In this document: piece after piece, positions 15,058 through 22,968 of the stretch
Layout of the letters: every line of letters starts with the position of its first letter
Position numbering within the stretch: position 1 is the first letter of the stretch
NCBI GenBank assembly: GCA_017537905.1
Contig: JAFYJX010000084.1
Span: forward strand, 1 to 31,658
Reading direction: 5' to 3'
Origin: Clostridiales bacterium
GTDB lineage: Bacteria; Bacillota_A; Clostridia; Saccharofermentanales; Saccharofermentanaceae
DNA length: 31,658 bases
Program-made: the position numbers and the translations under genes
Notes under the pieces: model-generated
Databases searched by the model: none
What the model saw: only the letters and a program-made list of their open reading frames with translations
Told to the model about the DNA's origin: nothing

Positions 15058-15390
15058 TTACTGGAACATCTTTGCCCTTTCCTTCCAGTAATTGATTATG
15101 CGCTGGACCATGGCTGTGCAGTCACCCTGTGCAGTTTCGGGATCGAACGGCTGGAAGTCGCTATATGTATGGCCGCAGGGCTCTAAGTCGTCGCCTTCAA
15201 ATCCGCCGGCAACGCCAACAAGCCATTTGCCCAGCAAGCCCTTCTTAAACTTGAAAATGTAATAAGTCATCTCGTTATATTTGAAAGAACTGACGAATTC
15301 GATCTTGTTCGGTGCTTTGCCTATTTCATTAGGGTCGGAAAGCCATTCGATCATGCTGCTTTGTGCTGCTGCCAACTGTCTGTCGTTCAT
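15058..15390 (-). CDS. Small protein of unknown function
   Basis: 110 residues, with an AAGGAGG site just before the ATG. The pattern KFKKGLLGKWLVGVAGGFEG followed by CGHTYSDF looks like a small single-domain fold with a Trp/Gly-rich beta sheet. I do not recognise the family. No signal peptide. It lies 28 nt downstream of the zinc-ribbon gene at 15419-16084 and is probably co-transcribed. Confidence 0.7.
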   Translation of the reverse strand: MNDRQLAAAQSSMIEWLSDPNEIGKAPNKIEFVSSFKYNEMTYYIFKFKKGLLGKWLVGVAGGFEGDDLEPCGHTYSDFQPFDPETAQGDCTAMVQRIINYWKERAKMFQ

Positions 15391-15418
15391 AAGATCCTCC
15401 TTACTACTTCTACACTCA

Positions 15419-16084
15419 TTATGTTATTCCCCTGTTGTTCTCAATATCTATTATTTCCTGTCGCACATGCAAAAGAGTTTTTTTGATCTTTTCTCTTTCT
15501 TTGAGAAGAGGTTTTAACTGCCTGTCGTAATCCTTAAATGTATATGCGGCAGCAGAATAAGTGGCTGACTGTCCATAAAAGTCATATCCGGCGAAAGCAT
15601 CCCGTAAGTGTTTGAAGCTGTCCCATTCTTTTTTGATAGGCTTGATCTTAACGTCTTTCTCCCAAAGAAGTTCGAGTGTGTTAATAAGCTTTATGCAAAG
15701 CGAAAAATACTCCCTGTCTTTTTCCCATGCATGGATCTTGCCTTCTGCAGCACGCTCCCTGACATTCTTTATCCTGACTGTTGATAAGGCGGACGTATCT
15801 TCAACATCGTTAAAGGATTTCCATTTGCCTGCGCAAAGGATGCGTCCTCTTAATGCATCGAAATCGTAAGAGCATCTCATCAGTATGCAGCTGTACCAGA
15901 CATCCGCATCATTGAATTCACCGATCTCTAATGACTTCCTGGCTTTTTCTGCGGCATTCCTGTCGAAAAGGACAGAGCTGCCATAAGCTACGCCGCAGTG
16001 ATTGCATCTGTAGATCCTGTTCTCCTTGTCGGGGAGCAGTTCGGCGCCGCACTGGGTGCAAATAACCTTGATCTCATTATCCAT
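15419..16084 (-). CDS. Zinc-ribbon/TPR-like protein, B half of the split pair
   Basis: 221 residues from the ATG at 16084, with a GGAGGAG site seven bases upstream that lies inside the last codons of the preceding gene. The zinc ribbon has C9, C12, C27 and C30 (CX2C-X14-CX2C). A TPR-like helical segment follows, with FDALRGRILCAGKWKSF (about 79-95), and then charged helices to the end. No membrane segment. Its domain matches the C-terminal half of the fused protein at 28220-29722 (CGVSYGAAKF, RDALLGRFLCAGKWKNL). It lies 4 nt downstream of the membrane paralogue at 16089, so the two are probably translationally coupled and may form a complex. Function unknown. Confidence 0.8.
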   Translation of the reverse strand: MDNEIKVICTQCGAELLPDKENRIYRCNHCGVAYGSSVLFDRNAAEKARKSLEIGEFNDADVWYSCILMRCSYDFDALRGRILCAGKWKSFNDVEDTSALSTVRIKNVRERAAEGKIHAWEKDREYFSLCIKLINTLELLWEKDVKIKPIKKEWDSFKHLRDAFAGYDFYGQSATYSAAAYTFKDYDRQLKPLLKEREKIKKTLLHVRQEIIDIENNRGIT

Positions 16085-16088
16085 GTCC

Positions 16089-16931
16089 TTACTCCTCCGA
16101 AGCACCCTGAAGCGCGCTGTACACCGGTGTCTGTGAATCCGTGTCGGAATGATCCATCGCCAATAACTCGCGGTAACAGTTGTTGTATTTATCCTCGATC
16201 TCAGTCAGCTTTGTCTTGGTCTCAATTAATTCTTTCCTGATGTAGTACATTTTCTTCTGGTGGGAATTCCATCCGAAATGTCCGGTCACCTTGACCAGGG
16301 CAATAATGACCGCGAGCAAAACAATGCATGCTATACCGCAATATATACCGGGCATAGGACCGGCTTTTAAGAAAAAGATTATTGTCAGGAAGAAAAAAAC
16401 GAATATGAAAAAGAATATTATTCCGCGGCCGTTTTCCTCTGACTGGCTGTTGTCCGCGATCTCATTTATGGATTTCTTGTCTACCGCATGCAGCTTATTT
16501 TGGATCTTGGTAAGCTCCTCTATGGTAACAAGCAGTTCTTCGACCTTTTTGAAAAACGGAACATCGTCTTTCTTTGCGCGTTGCTTTACATCAGCCAGCG
16601 CATTAACCAGGCCCGTCCACTCACCGGATCTAATCCTTTCTACCGACTGGAAAGCCTCAAAGCTTCTGAGTTTTCCCGCGCAGAGCACCAGACCCTTAAG
16701 CGCATCAAAATCCTGAGGATCACTCTTTAAAAGAAGATCAAACTTATCTTTGGCAGCATTGAATTCCATCTGCTTCAGGTTTGTTTCCGCATCGTTCAGG
16801 ATCTCTCTTTTATGCATCCTGGCAGCATCGAAACCATTGCCGCAGAAAGGGCACTTTAAGACTTCATCATTCCTGTTAACGATCAGAGCGCCGCCGCATG
16901 TGGCACACGTATACTTAACTAATTCTCTCAT
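16089..16931 (-). CDS. Zinc-ribbon/TPR-like membrane protein, A half of the split pair
   Basis: 280 residues. The N-terminal zinc ribbon has C9, C12, C27 and C30. A TPR-like segment carries FDALKGLVLCAGKLRSF (about 79-95). A coiled-coil-like helix precedes two membrane segments (about 170-190 and 194-214). A second coiled coil (KKMYYIRKELIETKTKLTEI) follows, with an Asp/Ser-rich tail. The zinc domain is presumably cytosolic. It matches the N-terminal half of the fused protein at 28220-29722, including the membrane hairpin. It is transcribed together with the gene at 15419. No catalytic motif is visible; a membrane scaffold is one possibility. Confidence 0.8.
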   Translation of the reverse strand: MRELVKYTCATCGGALIVNRNDEVLKCPFCGNGFDAARMHKREILNDAETNLKQMEFNAAKDKFDLLLKSDPQDFDALKGLVLCAGKLRSFEAFQSVERIRSGEWTGLVNALADVKQRAKKDDVPFFKKVEELLVTIEELTKIQNKLHAVDKKSINEIADNSQSEENGRGIIFFFIFVFFFLTIIFFLKAGPMPGIYCGIACIVLLAVIIALVKVTGHFGWNSHQKKMYYIRKELIETKTKLTEIEDKYNNCYRELLAMDHSDTDSQTPVYSALQGASEE

Positions 16932-17002
16932 CGGCCTTATCCCTGTAATCTGAAAATTATCCCAAGCCCTACGTAATCAGTTTATCAGTTATGACGCTGA
17001 TT

Positions 17003-18367
17003 TCAATCAACAGGCTGTCCGGCTTCTTCTTTCGGTAGCTTGGCGAAAAAGCTGACAGTAAACGGTATGCATGTAAGGCTCGTCATGACATCCGCAACAG
17101 CCTGTGAGAGCTGTATTCCGGTAAGGCCCCAGACAAAGCTGAACAGCAGGATTATCGGAATGAAATAAAGGCCGTTACGAAGAGACGACAGGAATGTCGC
17201 ATTGAACTTATAGCCGATGCTCTGGAACATCATGTTATTGCATACCTGGAACGGCACGAAAAGAAGCGCTATGCACTGCGCCTGCAGTGCCGGAATGCCT
17301 ATGGCTATTACTTCCGGATCGTCTCTGAAGATCCTGATGCATTCGCCTGCATTACAAAGGACTGCTATCGATGCGGCGCTGAGAAGGACCGTTCCGAAAA
17401 AGAGCGTGAAAAAGAATCCCTGGCGCACGCGTGAATATTTCTTCGCGCCGTAGTTAAAGCCTGCTATCGGCTGGAATCCCTGGCCGATACCTAAGACCGC
17501 GCTGAAGATAAACATTGTGACCCTGTTCGCAATACTCATCGCTGCGATCGCAGCGTCACCGTATACGCCTGCAGCGTTATTAAGGAGCATTGTGGAGATA
17601 CTCGCCAAGCCCTGGCGCGCCAGGCTCGGAAGGCCCGTCGTTATTATGTCTCCGAGAGTTGATATGTTGAACTTCGCATACTTGAAATTAAGCGACGTCT
17701 GCGTCTTTTTCAATATGAACATCGTAAGGAGCAGAGCCCACGAGACATACTGCGATATAGCGGTCGCAAGGCCCGCGCCGAAGATGCCCATGTTCATGTG
17801 CTGCATGAAGAGCGCATCCAAAAAGATGTTGAGGATGCCGCCTGATGTGAGGCCGATCATGGCAAAGAATGCGCGGCCTTCGTATCTTAAGATGTTGTTC
17901 ATTACACAGCTCGATACGAGTGCGGGAGCAGCGCAGAGAATGCAGATAGCGTATGTTTTTGCATAAGGCAGGATCGTCGGCGTACTGCCCAGAAGTTTCA
18001 TCAGAGGTGTGAGAAACAGGCTTCCGAATATGAGGAAAAAGAAGCCCATAAACAGCGCGGAATAAAAGCCGGTGGCAGAGAACCTCCTGGCACTCTCGAT
18101 GTCTTTTTGTCCGAGCTTCCTGCTGATGATGCTTCCCGAGCCGTGTCCGAACATGAAGCCTACAGCCTGTAAGATGGCCATAAGGCCCAGAACGACGCCC
18201 GTAGCGCCGCTCGCAGAAGTATTTATCTGACCGACAAAATAGGAGTCTGCCATGTTGTAGATCGTCGTAACGAACATACTGATCATGGTCGGAATACCGA
18301 GCTTGACGATCAGGCTCGGCACAGGCTGTTTTGTCATCATTTCATATCTAGAACTGTATTTACTCAT
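17003..18367 (-). CDS. MATE family efflux transporter
   Basis: 454 residues from the ATG at 18367; a GTG nine codons upstream abuts the HAD stop and has no ribosome binding site. It has the twelve-helix layout of MATE exporters in two six-helix halves. The first half begins SLIVKLGIPTMISMFVTTIYNMADSYFVGQ, and the second half has the GIGQGFQPIAGFNYGAK motif typical of the family. It would export drugs or metabolites in exchange for Na+ or H+. No specific substrate can be given. It follows the HAD hydrolase gene by 27 nt, likely in one operon. Confidence 0.92.
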   Translation of the reverse strand: MSKYSSRYEMMTKQPVPSLIVKLGIPTMISMFVTTIYNMADSYFVGQINTSASGATGVVLGLMAILQAVGFMFGHGSGSIISRKLGQKDIESARRFSATGFYSALFMGFFFLIFGSLFLTPLMKLLGSTPTILPYAKTYAICILCAAPALVSSCVMNNILRYEGRAFFAMIGLTSGGILNIFLDALFMQHMNMGIFGAGLATAISQYVSWALLLTMFILKKTQTSLNFKYAKFNISTLGDIITTGLPSLARQGLASISTMLLNNAAGVYGDAAIAAMSIANRVTMFIFSAVLGIGQGFQPIAGFNYGAKKYSRVRQGFFFTLFFGTVLLSAASIAVLCNAGECIRIFRDDPEVIAIGIPALQAQCIALLFVPFQVCNNMMFQSIGYKFNATFLSSLRNGLYFIPIILLFSFVWGLTGIQLSQAVADVMTSLTCIPFTVSFFAKLPKEEAGQPVD

Positions 18368-18394
18368 AGTAAGGCACCGGGAAGATTGTACCAC

Positions 18395-19093
18395 TTACGC
18401 CAGAATGTTAAACAGCTGCTCTACAGATGTGCAGTTATATGTAGCAAGTCCGTTTAAATCGCTTCCGCCTTCTTTGTTGAGCCAGGCAGATTTTATTCCC
18501 GCATTGTGCGCACCGATAACGTCGGTCTCATAGATGTCGCCGATAAAGATAATGTTCTCGCGCATTTCAGACGGATTCTCATCAAGAGCGGTCTTTATCG
18601 CAAGTTCAAAGAACTCTCTGCTGGGTTTTATCCTGCCGAAATCAGCGCTCGACCAGAGCTTATTAAAATACTTTCCAATACTGAATCTGTTAAGAATCTC
18701 CATGAGAGCCTCACCCCTGAAACCGCTGTTGGATAAGACATACATGGGGATGTTCTTTTCGCTGCATTTTTTAAGGAAGCTCTCAATCACAGGATCCAAT
18801 TCGAAATCGTTGCAGAGCATAAGAAAATCAGCTTCTTCGGAAACACTCATATCCAGCTTATTGCCGCCGAACTTCTCCGCATAGAGAGGGATCTCTTCCT
18901 TCACAAACGGATATTCCACGCCGTCTTTATGCTTTGCGAGGAGCACCTGAAACAACTCTTCGCCATAGGCCTTCATGTCGTCAAACGCGCATTTGTCCTG
19001 ATAGTAGTTTTCCCAAAATATCTTTAGACCGCGGTTAAAGTCCATGCTCCTGCTGTTAAGGAGTGTCTCGAAATAGTCGAAGATGAGGATCAT
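18395..19093 (-). CDS. HAD superfamily hydrolase
   Basis: 232 residues. Motif I IFDYFETLL gives the nucleophile D6; the second Asp of phosphatase-type DxD is Phe here, as in haloacid-dehalogenase-type members. Motif II LSNSG, motif III Lys in KPSREFF and motif IV FIGDIYETD are intact, with an alpha-helical cap between I and II. It is probably a small-molecule phosphatase or dehalogenase-type enzyme. AAGGGA precedes the ATG. It starts 15 nt after the end of the S66 pseudogene and precedes MATE. Confidence 0.88.
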   Translation of the reverse strand: MILIFDYFETLLNSRSMDFNRGLKIFWENYYQDKCAFDDMKAYGEELFQVLLAKHKDGVEYPFVKEEIPLYAEKFGGNKLDMSVSEEADFLMLCNDFELDPVIESFLKKCSEKNIPMYVLSNSGFRGEALMEILNRFSIGKYFNKLWSSADFGRIKPSREFFELAIKTALDENPSEMRENIIFIGDIYETDVIGAHNAGIKSAWLNKEGGSDLNGLATYNCTSVEQLFNILA

Positions 19094-19108
19094 AAACAGG
19101 TTCCCTTC

Positions 19109-19368
19109 TTATCTGCAGCCGCTCTCTAAAATGGTGATCGTCTTCTTATCGCAATCGATCTCTTCTCCGGATGTTCATAAATGAATTGGGACCCCATCAA
19201 TGCATGAGGGGTCTCAATCACTTTAACGCTAAATATTTCTTCTAAACGGGACTTACCTGTCTCATATCTCGCGAGCATATCAGGATCACCGGCACGGCCG
19301 CCGGAAATCAAGATAAGCGCAACTGTATCACCGGCGCAAAGCCTTTTTGGTACGATCAGGTCTCTCAC
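19109..19368 (-). pseudogene. S66 LD-carboxypeptidase remnant with internal deletion
   Basis: The first 67 codons are the N-terminus of an S66 (LD-carboxypeptidase/MccF-like) peptidase: PKRLCAGDTVALI, RYETGKSRLEEIF, and ETPHALMGSQFIYEHPEKR. A change of frame at about 19165 then gives EEIDCDKKTITILESGCR and a stop at 19109, which is the usual extreme C-terminus of these enzymes. Nearly all of the catalytic region, including the nucleophile Ser and the Glu-His pair, is missing. The GTG start lies 18 nt after the LRR gene and has no clear ribosome binding site. It is a broken gene, not a small functional one. Confidence 0.8.
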
Positions 19369-19386
19369 AAATTTTTAAGCAGATGC

Positions 19387-21216
19387 TTAGTTCTCTTTCT
19401 TTTTGTTCTTACCAGTTAAGACTACAACAACTGCACCTGCGCCTGCAAGTAGGACTGCTCCCGCGTAGACGAAGATCATGGGAGAGATCTTTGTGTTCTG
19501 CGTTTCTGCTTCTTCGATAACGGGCGCTTCGACAGGCTTTTCGACCTGTGTATACTTTGCGGTGAATGTCGCATTTGCCAGAGCGATCGGGAGCTTGTCA
19601 TTCGCACTGTAAGTAGTCGTGCCGTCGGTCCAGCCGTCGAAAGTATATGTGTAAAGTTCTGTTTCGTCCTTTGCAGGCGGATTGCCTTTGTAAGAAGGAG
19701 ATTCGCCGAAAGTGACATCGCCGGTCTGTAATTCGGTTCCGTCTTCGTTCTTAAACGTTACTTTATATGTCTTGTATTCCGGTTCGGGTGTTTTATTGCC
19801 CTGAGGAAGCGTATCCATAGGATCGTTCATGGTTCTGTGATACATAGCAAAGTACTTTTCCATGCACTTCGAGAAATCCCCGTTCTTCGGCCAGCTATAG
19901 TCGTCGGCCTTCGTAGGTCTCATGTAGAAAAGTGACCACATATTCTTCTTGTACTTTGCAGTGGTCGGATTCTCGGATTCGCTGTCGATCCACGTCGGGT
20001 CGATTCCATACCATTCACCGTCAACACAGACCTCGACCCATGCATGAGCCATCGGAGGAGTTCCGTAATAATCTACGGCATAACCGTTGATCAGATATGC
20101 ATCAACGCCGACACACTTAAGCAGGGTATATTCGATAGTTGCATAATGATGGCATACACCGGACTTAAATTTTATGCACTCATCAAATGAGGTTCCGATA
20201 TAATTCGCACTGTCATTAAATCCGTACTTCATATTAAGCAATACGTATTCTGTTACCTTCTCGATCTTTTCCTTGTCAGTGGCATTCTCGGGAATGTTCA
20301 GAGACTCAACGATCTTGGCAACCTTCTCGGGTGTATCCTTCTCGTATTTTGTGTAATCGGTACCATGATCTTCCCAGTGCTTTACAAGCTTTTCATCAAC
20401 GAAAAGTTCTGTGTAGCAGTCGAAAGAAACACACTCCAGATCGTCCATTTCATAAAGGACATCCAGATTCTTTACGCCCGATGGAAGCTGGATGAATCTC
20501 AAGTAAGGAAGGTCCTTCAAAAATGAGATGTCATCAACATATGTGCCATAAAGGTCAAGGTTCTCAATATCCTTCAGATAAGCAGTCAGATATCTGATGT
20601 CGCTGTTTCTCATGTTGCAGCAAGAAAGGCTCAGCTCTTCGATATTTCCGCACTTTTCGAAAAACTCCTGATAGTCATCAATGCGCTGGGCTGTAAATCC
20701 CAGGAATTCAAGGTTTTCGAGCTTTCTGTAGTCAGCCTGGCAGTATCCGGTAATGCTCTCAACTGACAAAGATTCGAGATTCTCGAGATTTACAATCTCC
20801 TCATAATGCTCGACGGTATTCTGAGTAAGATAAAGCGTCTTTATATCTGAATTCTTAACGCCTGCCAGATCGACATCGCACCACTGAAGACTGATGTAGA
20901 GATATCTGGAACTTGAAATATTGTTGAAGAATTCCTTATCCAGCTTAAGACCTGCTACGCAAATGTACATGTTCTCGAGATTAGGGCACTTTGTGAGAAG
21001 CTGAATTGCTTCTTCGATCTTCTTGCTGTTCTTTTCTGATGAAACATTAAAACCGTGAACATTCTCGAGTTCTTCAGGCTTATCCTTCATCTTAAGAAGC
21101 TGATCGACAGTTACATTAGCGTAGTCTACTTCTGCTGCCTTAACATCTCTGCCGGTAAAAACAAATCCGGAAATTATGGTTACGGTCAACAAGACCGAAA
21201 TAATCTTCTTTAACAT
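19387..21216 (-). CDS. Secreted LRR/transglutaminase surface protein
   Basis: 609 residues, with AGGGGGAGG just before the ATG. Signal peptide at 1-28 (cut near VKA-AE). LRR-like repeats lie at about 65-275. A transglutaminase-like domain (about 300-440) has catalytic triad C355 (SGVCHHYA), H391 (MAHAWVEV) and D406 (GIDPTW). An InlB/Flg_new-type beta-grasp repeat lies at about 470-560. One TM segment near 580-602 is followed by GKNKKKEN, so it is anchored in the membrane, without an LPxTG sorting motif. It may crosslink or bind cell-wall or host proteins. It is regulated by a strong promoter with two dyads upstream. Confidence 0.9.
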   Translation of the reverse strand: MLKKIISVLLTVTIISGFVFTGRDVKAAEVDYANVTVDQLLKMKDKPEELENVHGFNVSSEKNSKKIEEAIQLLTKCPNLENMYICVAGLKLDKEFFNNISSSRYLYISLQWCDVDLAGVKNSDIKTLYLTQNTVEHYEEIVNLENLESLSVESITGYCQADYRKLENLEFLGFTAQRIDDYQEFFEKCGNIEELSLSCCNMRNSDIRYLTAYLKDIENLDLYGTYVDDISFLKDLPYLRFIQLPSGVKNLDVLYEMDDLECVSFDCYTELFVDEKLVKHWEDHGTDYTKYEKDTPEKVAKIVESLNIPENATDKEKIEKVTEYVLLNMKYGFNDSANYIGTSFDECIKFKSGVCHHYATIEYTLLKCVGVDAYLINGYAVDYYGTPPMAHAWVEVCVDGEWYGIDPTWIDSESENPTTAKYKKNMWSLFYMRPTKADDYSWPKNGDFSKCMEKYFAMYHRTMNDPMDTLPQGNKTPEPEYKTYKVTFKNEDGTELQTGDVTFGESPSYKGNPPAKDETELYTYTFDGWTDGTTTYSANDKLPIALANATFTAKYTQVEKPVEAPVIEEAETQNTKISPMIFVYAGAVLLAGAGAVVVVLTGKNKKKEN

Positions 21217-21250
21217 AGGCCTCCCCCTTACAAATGCTGTATTCCCATCG

Positions 21251-21302
21251 GTTTATTGTTGTAAACCAATGTTAGTTTACTCTTGTAAACCAGAGCTGTC
21301 AA
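21251..21302 (-). promoter_or_regulatory. Strong promoter of the LRR/transglutaminase gene with two operator dyads
   Basis: Minus strand TTGACA (21297-21302), 17-bp spacer, TAAACT (21274-21279). Two dyads lie at 24-bp spacing: GTTTAC-TCTT-GTAAAC (21275-21290) over the spacer and -10, and GTTTAT-TGTT-GTAAAC (21251-21266) at the start of the transcript. The same box TGGTTTACAA occurs in both, as a direct repeat. Regulator unknown. Confidence 0.75.
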
Positions 21303-21324
21303 GATAATTTGAAACAAATTTCTC

Positions 21325-21418
21325 GTGTATCAAAAATGCCTCGAAAAATAGGGCTTTGTGATACAAAATCGCGTTTTTGTATCATTTTTGCCCGTTTTTT
21401 CGCGGTTTAGGATACACA
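21325..21418. repeat. Nested inverted-repeat element, copy 2
   Basis: Four alternating 6-mers again: GTATCA (21327), TGATAC (21359), GTATCA (21379), GGATAC (21410), with start-to-start spacing of 32, 20 and 31. Compared with copy 1 the paired positions change together (GG/CC to TG/CA in the central hairpin), and the TTTTTTCGCG and CCTCGAAAAA arms are kept. It lies 30 nt downstream of the zinc-ribbon gene and upstream of the LRR gene promoter, in inverted orientation to transcription compared with copy 1. Confidence 0.85.
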
Positions 21419-21447
21419 GAGGAGCGCAGCAGTACCTGCTTGAGGAA

Positions 21448-22836
21448 TTATTTAAATATATTCTTCAGAACGCGTTCTGACAGAGGCTCTTCGGCGAACT
21501 TTTTGAGATTGTCGTCATCCATTTTCGAAGACATATAGATGAAAGTATCTCTGACCTCCATTTTAAACTGGTCCTTCAGATCGATATATTCTTCGATGTT
21601 AGGTGCCTTATCAATGGTCACGGATCCGTAGAAACGGCTGTCCGAGAATTTCTTTTTGACTATGGGAACGATTATAAGAAGACCAGTAAGGCTTGCTACG
21701 AGCCACATAACGGCCAGCATTCCATAGTAGAACCAGTCGGCTGCGCTTCCGCCGGTAAGGAACATGACCGCTGCATCTGCAAGGAAAGCGATAAGCAGTG
21801 TCAGACCTAAATACTTAAGGATATCAAGAGCCGCACCGCCAATCGCGCGCGAATAAACTCTCTTCTTGCTTATCGGAAGTGAGCCTGATGCCTTGCCCGT
21901 CTGGCCGTTGACGGCAATACCATAGATTGCGCCTTCGTATTCGATATTAAGGAACCATACCGGCATCAGGGCGTATACCTGCTTGTAGTTATCCGAATAA
22001 GAACCGTGGACGCCGACCGCCTTGAAGCTGTCGTATTCTCTGGCAGACAGATGCTTTACGATGCCCTCAGCGTAGCTGTCCAAGCGGATCCTTATTATGT
22101 CCATCATGTCCAGCGCAGACAGGTCGTAACGCTGCGCGAAGAATCCCGGCAGGTACATGTCGTTATAGGCTTTTATCTCTTTATAATCGAAAGGCTCGAT
22201 AGCTTCCATGAGCGTGTTGCTTATCTTCCTGCAGCCGTCGAAAGGAACCCTTCTGACGTTATATACGAGCGTTCTGTCGATCTGGTAATTCTCTATATTC
22301 TCGCCTTTGTATTTCTGGCCTGTGCCGCCAACCTCCGAAATGCAGTTGGCATCGATGAGCCAGAACGGAATGTAGTATCCCGTAATCTTGGAAAGAACGG
22401 CTTCGGAGGTAAATTTCTTGGGAACGTTCTTCTGGGTCTTCGCCCACTTAAGATAGTTCTCGATCGCTTCTTCTTTGCTTACTTTAAACGGAATGATCTC
22501 ATCCGGTCTGAAGCACTTGGAGAGGCGCCTGTTGATAAGCGTAGGGGATCCGCAGAATGCACAGAACGTGGCTGCTGTATTGTAATCAGTGACCACGGCA
22601 GCGCCGCAGGAGTCGCAGACGAATTCCTGCTTGTTGTCTTCTTCCTCGCCTGCTGCATCAGTATCGCGGTTCTCGATCCTGCCGGCGGACTTCATGCTCT
22701 CGGGGTCGTAAAGACCGCCGCACATGGCACATACGAGCTTGCCTAACTTCTCGTTATAAAAAATGCTCGCGCCGCAGTTCGGACACTTTGCCGAGCTGGT
22801 ACCGTTGATATTGATGTCTTCGTAATTCATGCTCAT
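21448..22836 (-). CDS. Membrane protein with two N-terminal zinc ribbons
   Basis: 462 residues. Two zinc ribbons with CX2C-X14-CX2C spacing lie at about 18-40 (CPNC, CAMC) and 74-96 (CDSC, CAFC). A beta-rich region of about 200 residues follows, with PFDYKEIKAYNDMYLPGFFAQRYDL. Two membrane segments (about 342-362 and 368-392) precede a C-terminal soluble domain. It resembles uncharacterised TFIIB-type zinc-ribbon membrane proteins of Bacillota. No catalytic motif is visible. A weak site precedes ATG 22836; the second Met at codon 3 is an alternative start. A promoter and two 18-bp repeats lie upstream. Confidence 0.8.
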   Translation of the reverse strand: MSMNYEDININGTSSAKCPNCGASIFYNEKLGKLVCAMCGGLYDPESMKSAGRIENRDTDAAGEEEDNKQEFVCDSCGAAVVTDYNTAATFCAFCGSPTLINRRLSKCFRPDEIIPFKVSKEEAIENYLKWAKTQKNVPKKFTSEAVLSKITGYYIPFWLIDANCISEVGGTGQKYKGENIENYQIDRTLVYNVRRVPFDGCRKISNTLMEAIEPFDYKEIKAYNDMYLPGFFAQRYDLSALDMMDIIRIRLDSYAEGIVKHLSAREYDSFKAVGVHGSYSDNYKQVYALMPVWFLNIEYEGAIYGIAVNGQTGKASGSLPISKKRVYSRAIGGAALDILKYLGLTLLIAFLADAAVMFLTGGSAADWFYYGMLAVMWLVASLTGLLIIVPIVKKKFSDSRFYGSVTIDKAPNIEEYIDLKDQFKMEVRDTFIYMSSKMDDDNLKKFAEEPLSERVLKNIFK

Positions 22837-22894
22837 AGAAAGAACGCGTCCCGCGCTGAATTGAATCTATGTGTAATGCCATCCCTTAAAGAAT

Positions 22895-22903
22895 ATTATA
22901 ACA
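22895..22903 (-). promoter_or_regulatory. Extended -10 promoter of the double-zinc-ribbon gene
   Basis: Minus strand TGT followed by consensus TATAAT. No good -35 is visible; the upstream position is taken by the 18-bp repeat box. Confidence 0.55.
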
Positions 22904-22966
22904 CGGCCGCGGCAAATGGTGGTTAAAGCCACCGGAGACTGTTGTTACCGGCCGCGGCAATTGGTG
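22904..22966. repeat. Two 18-bp direct repeats next to the promoter
   Basis: CGGCCGCGGCAAATGGTG (22904-22921) recurs as the same sequence with one change at 22949-22966, 45 bp apart. Between them lies a hairpin, GGTGG/CCACC (22918-22922 with 22929-22933). Each repeat contains the palindrome GCCGCGGC. They lie between the kinase stop and the -10 of the double-zinc-ribbon gene. This could be an operator pair or part of a terminator. Confidence 0.6.
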
Positions 22967-22968
22967 AA

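Noticed and set aside
16975..17002. AATCAG/CTGATT arms after the MATE gene as a terminator
   Set aside because: Stem too short and no T-run, and the same transcript probably continues into the next minus-strand gene.
22006..22746. 246-codon open frame on the plus strand opposite the double-zinc-ribbon gene
   Set aside because: Antisense to a gene with clear zinc ribbons and TM segments; no ribosome binding site or motif.
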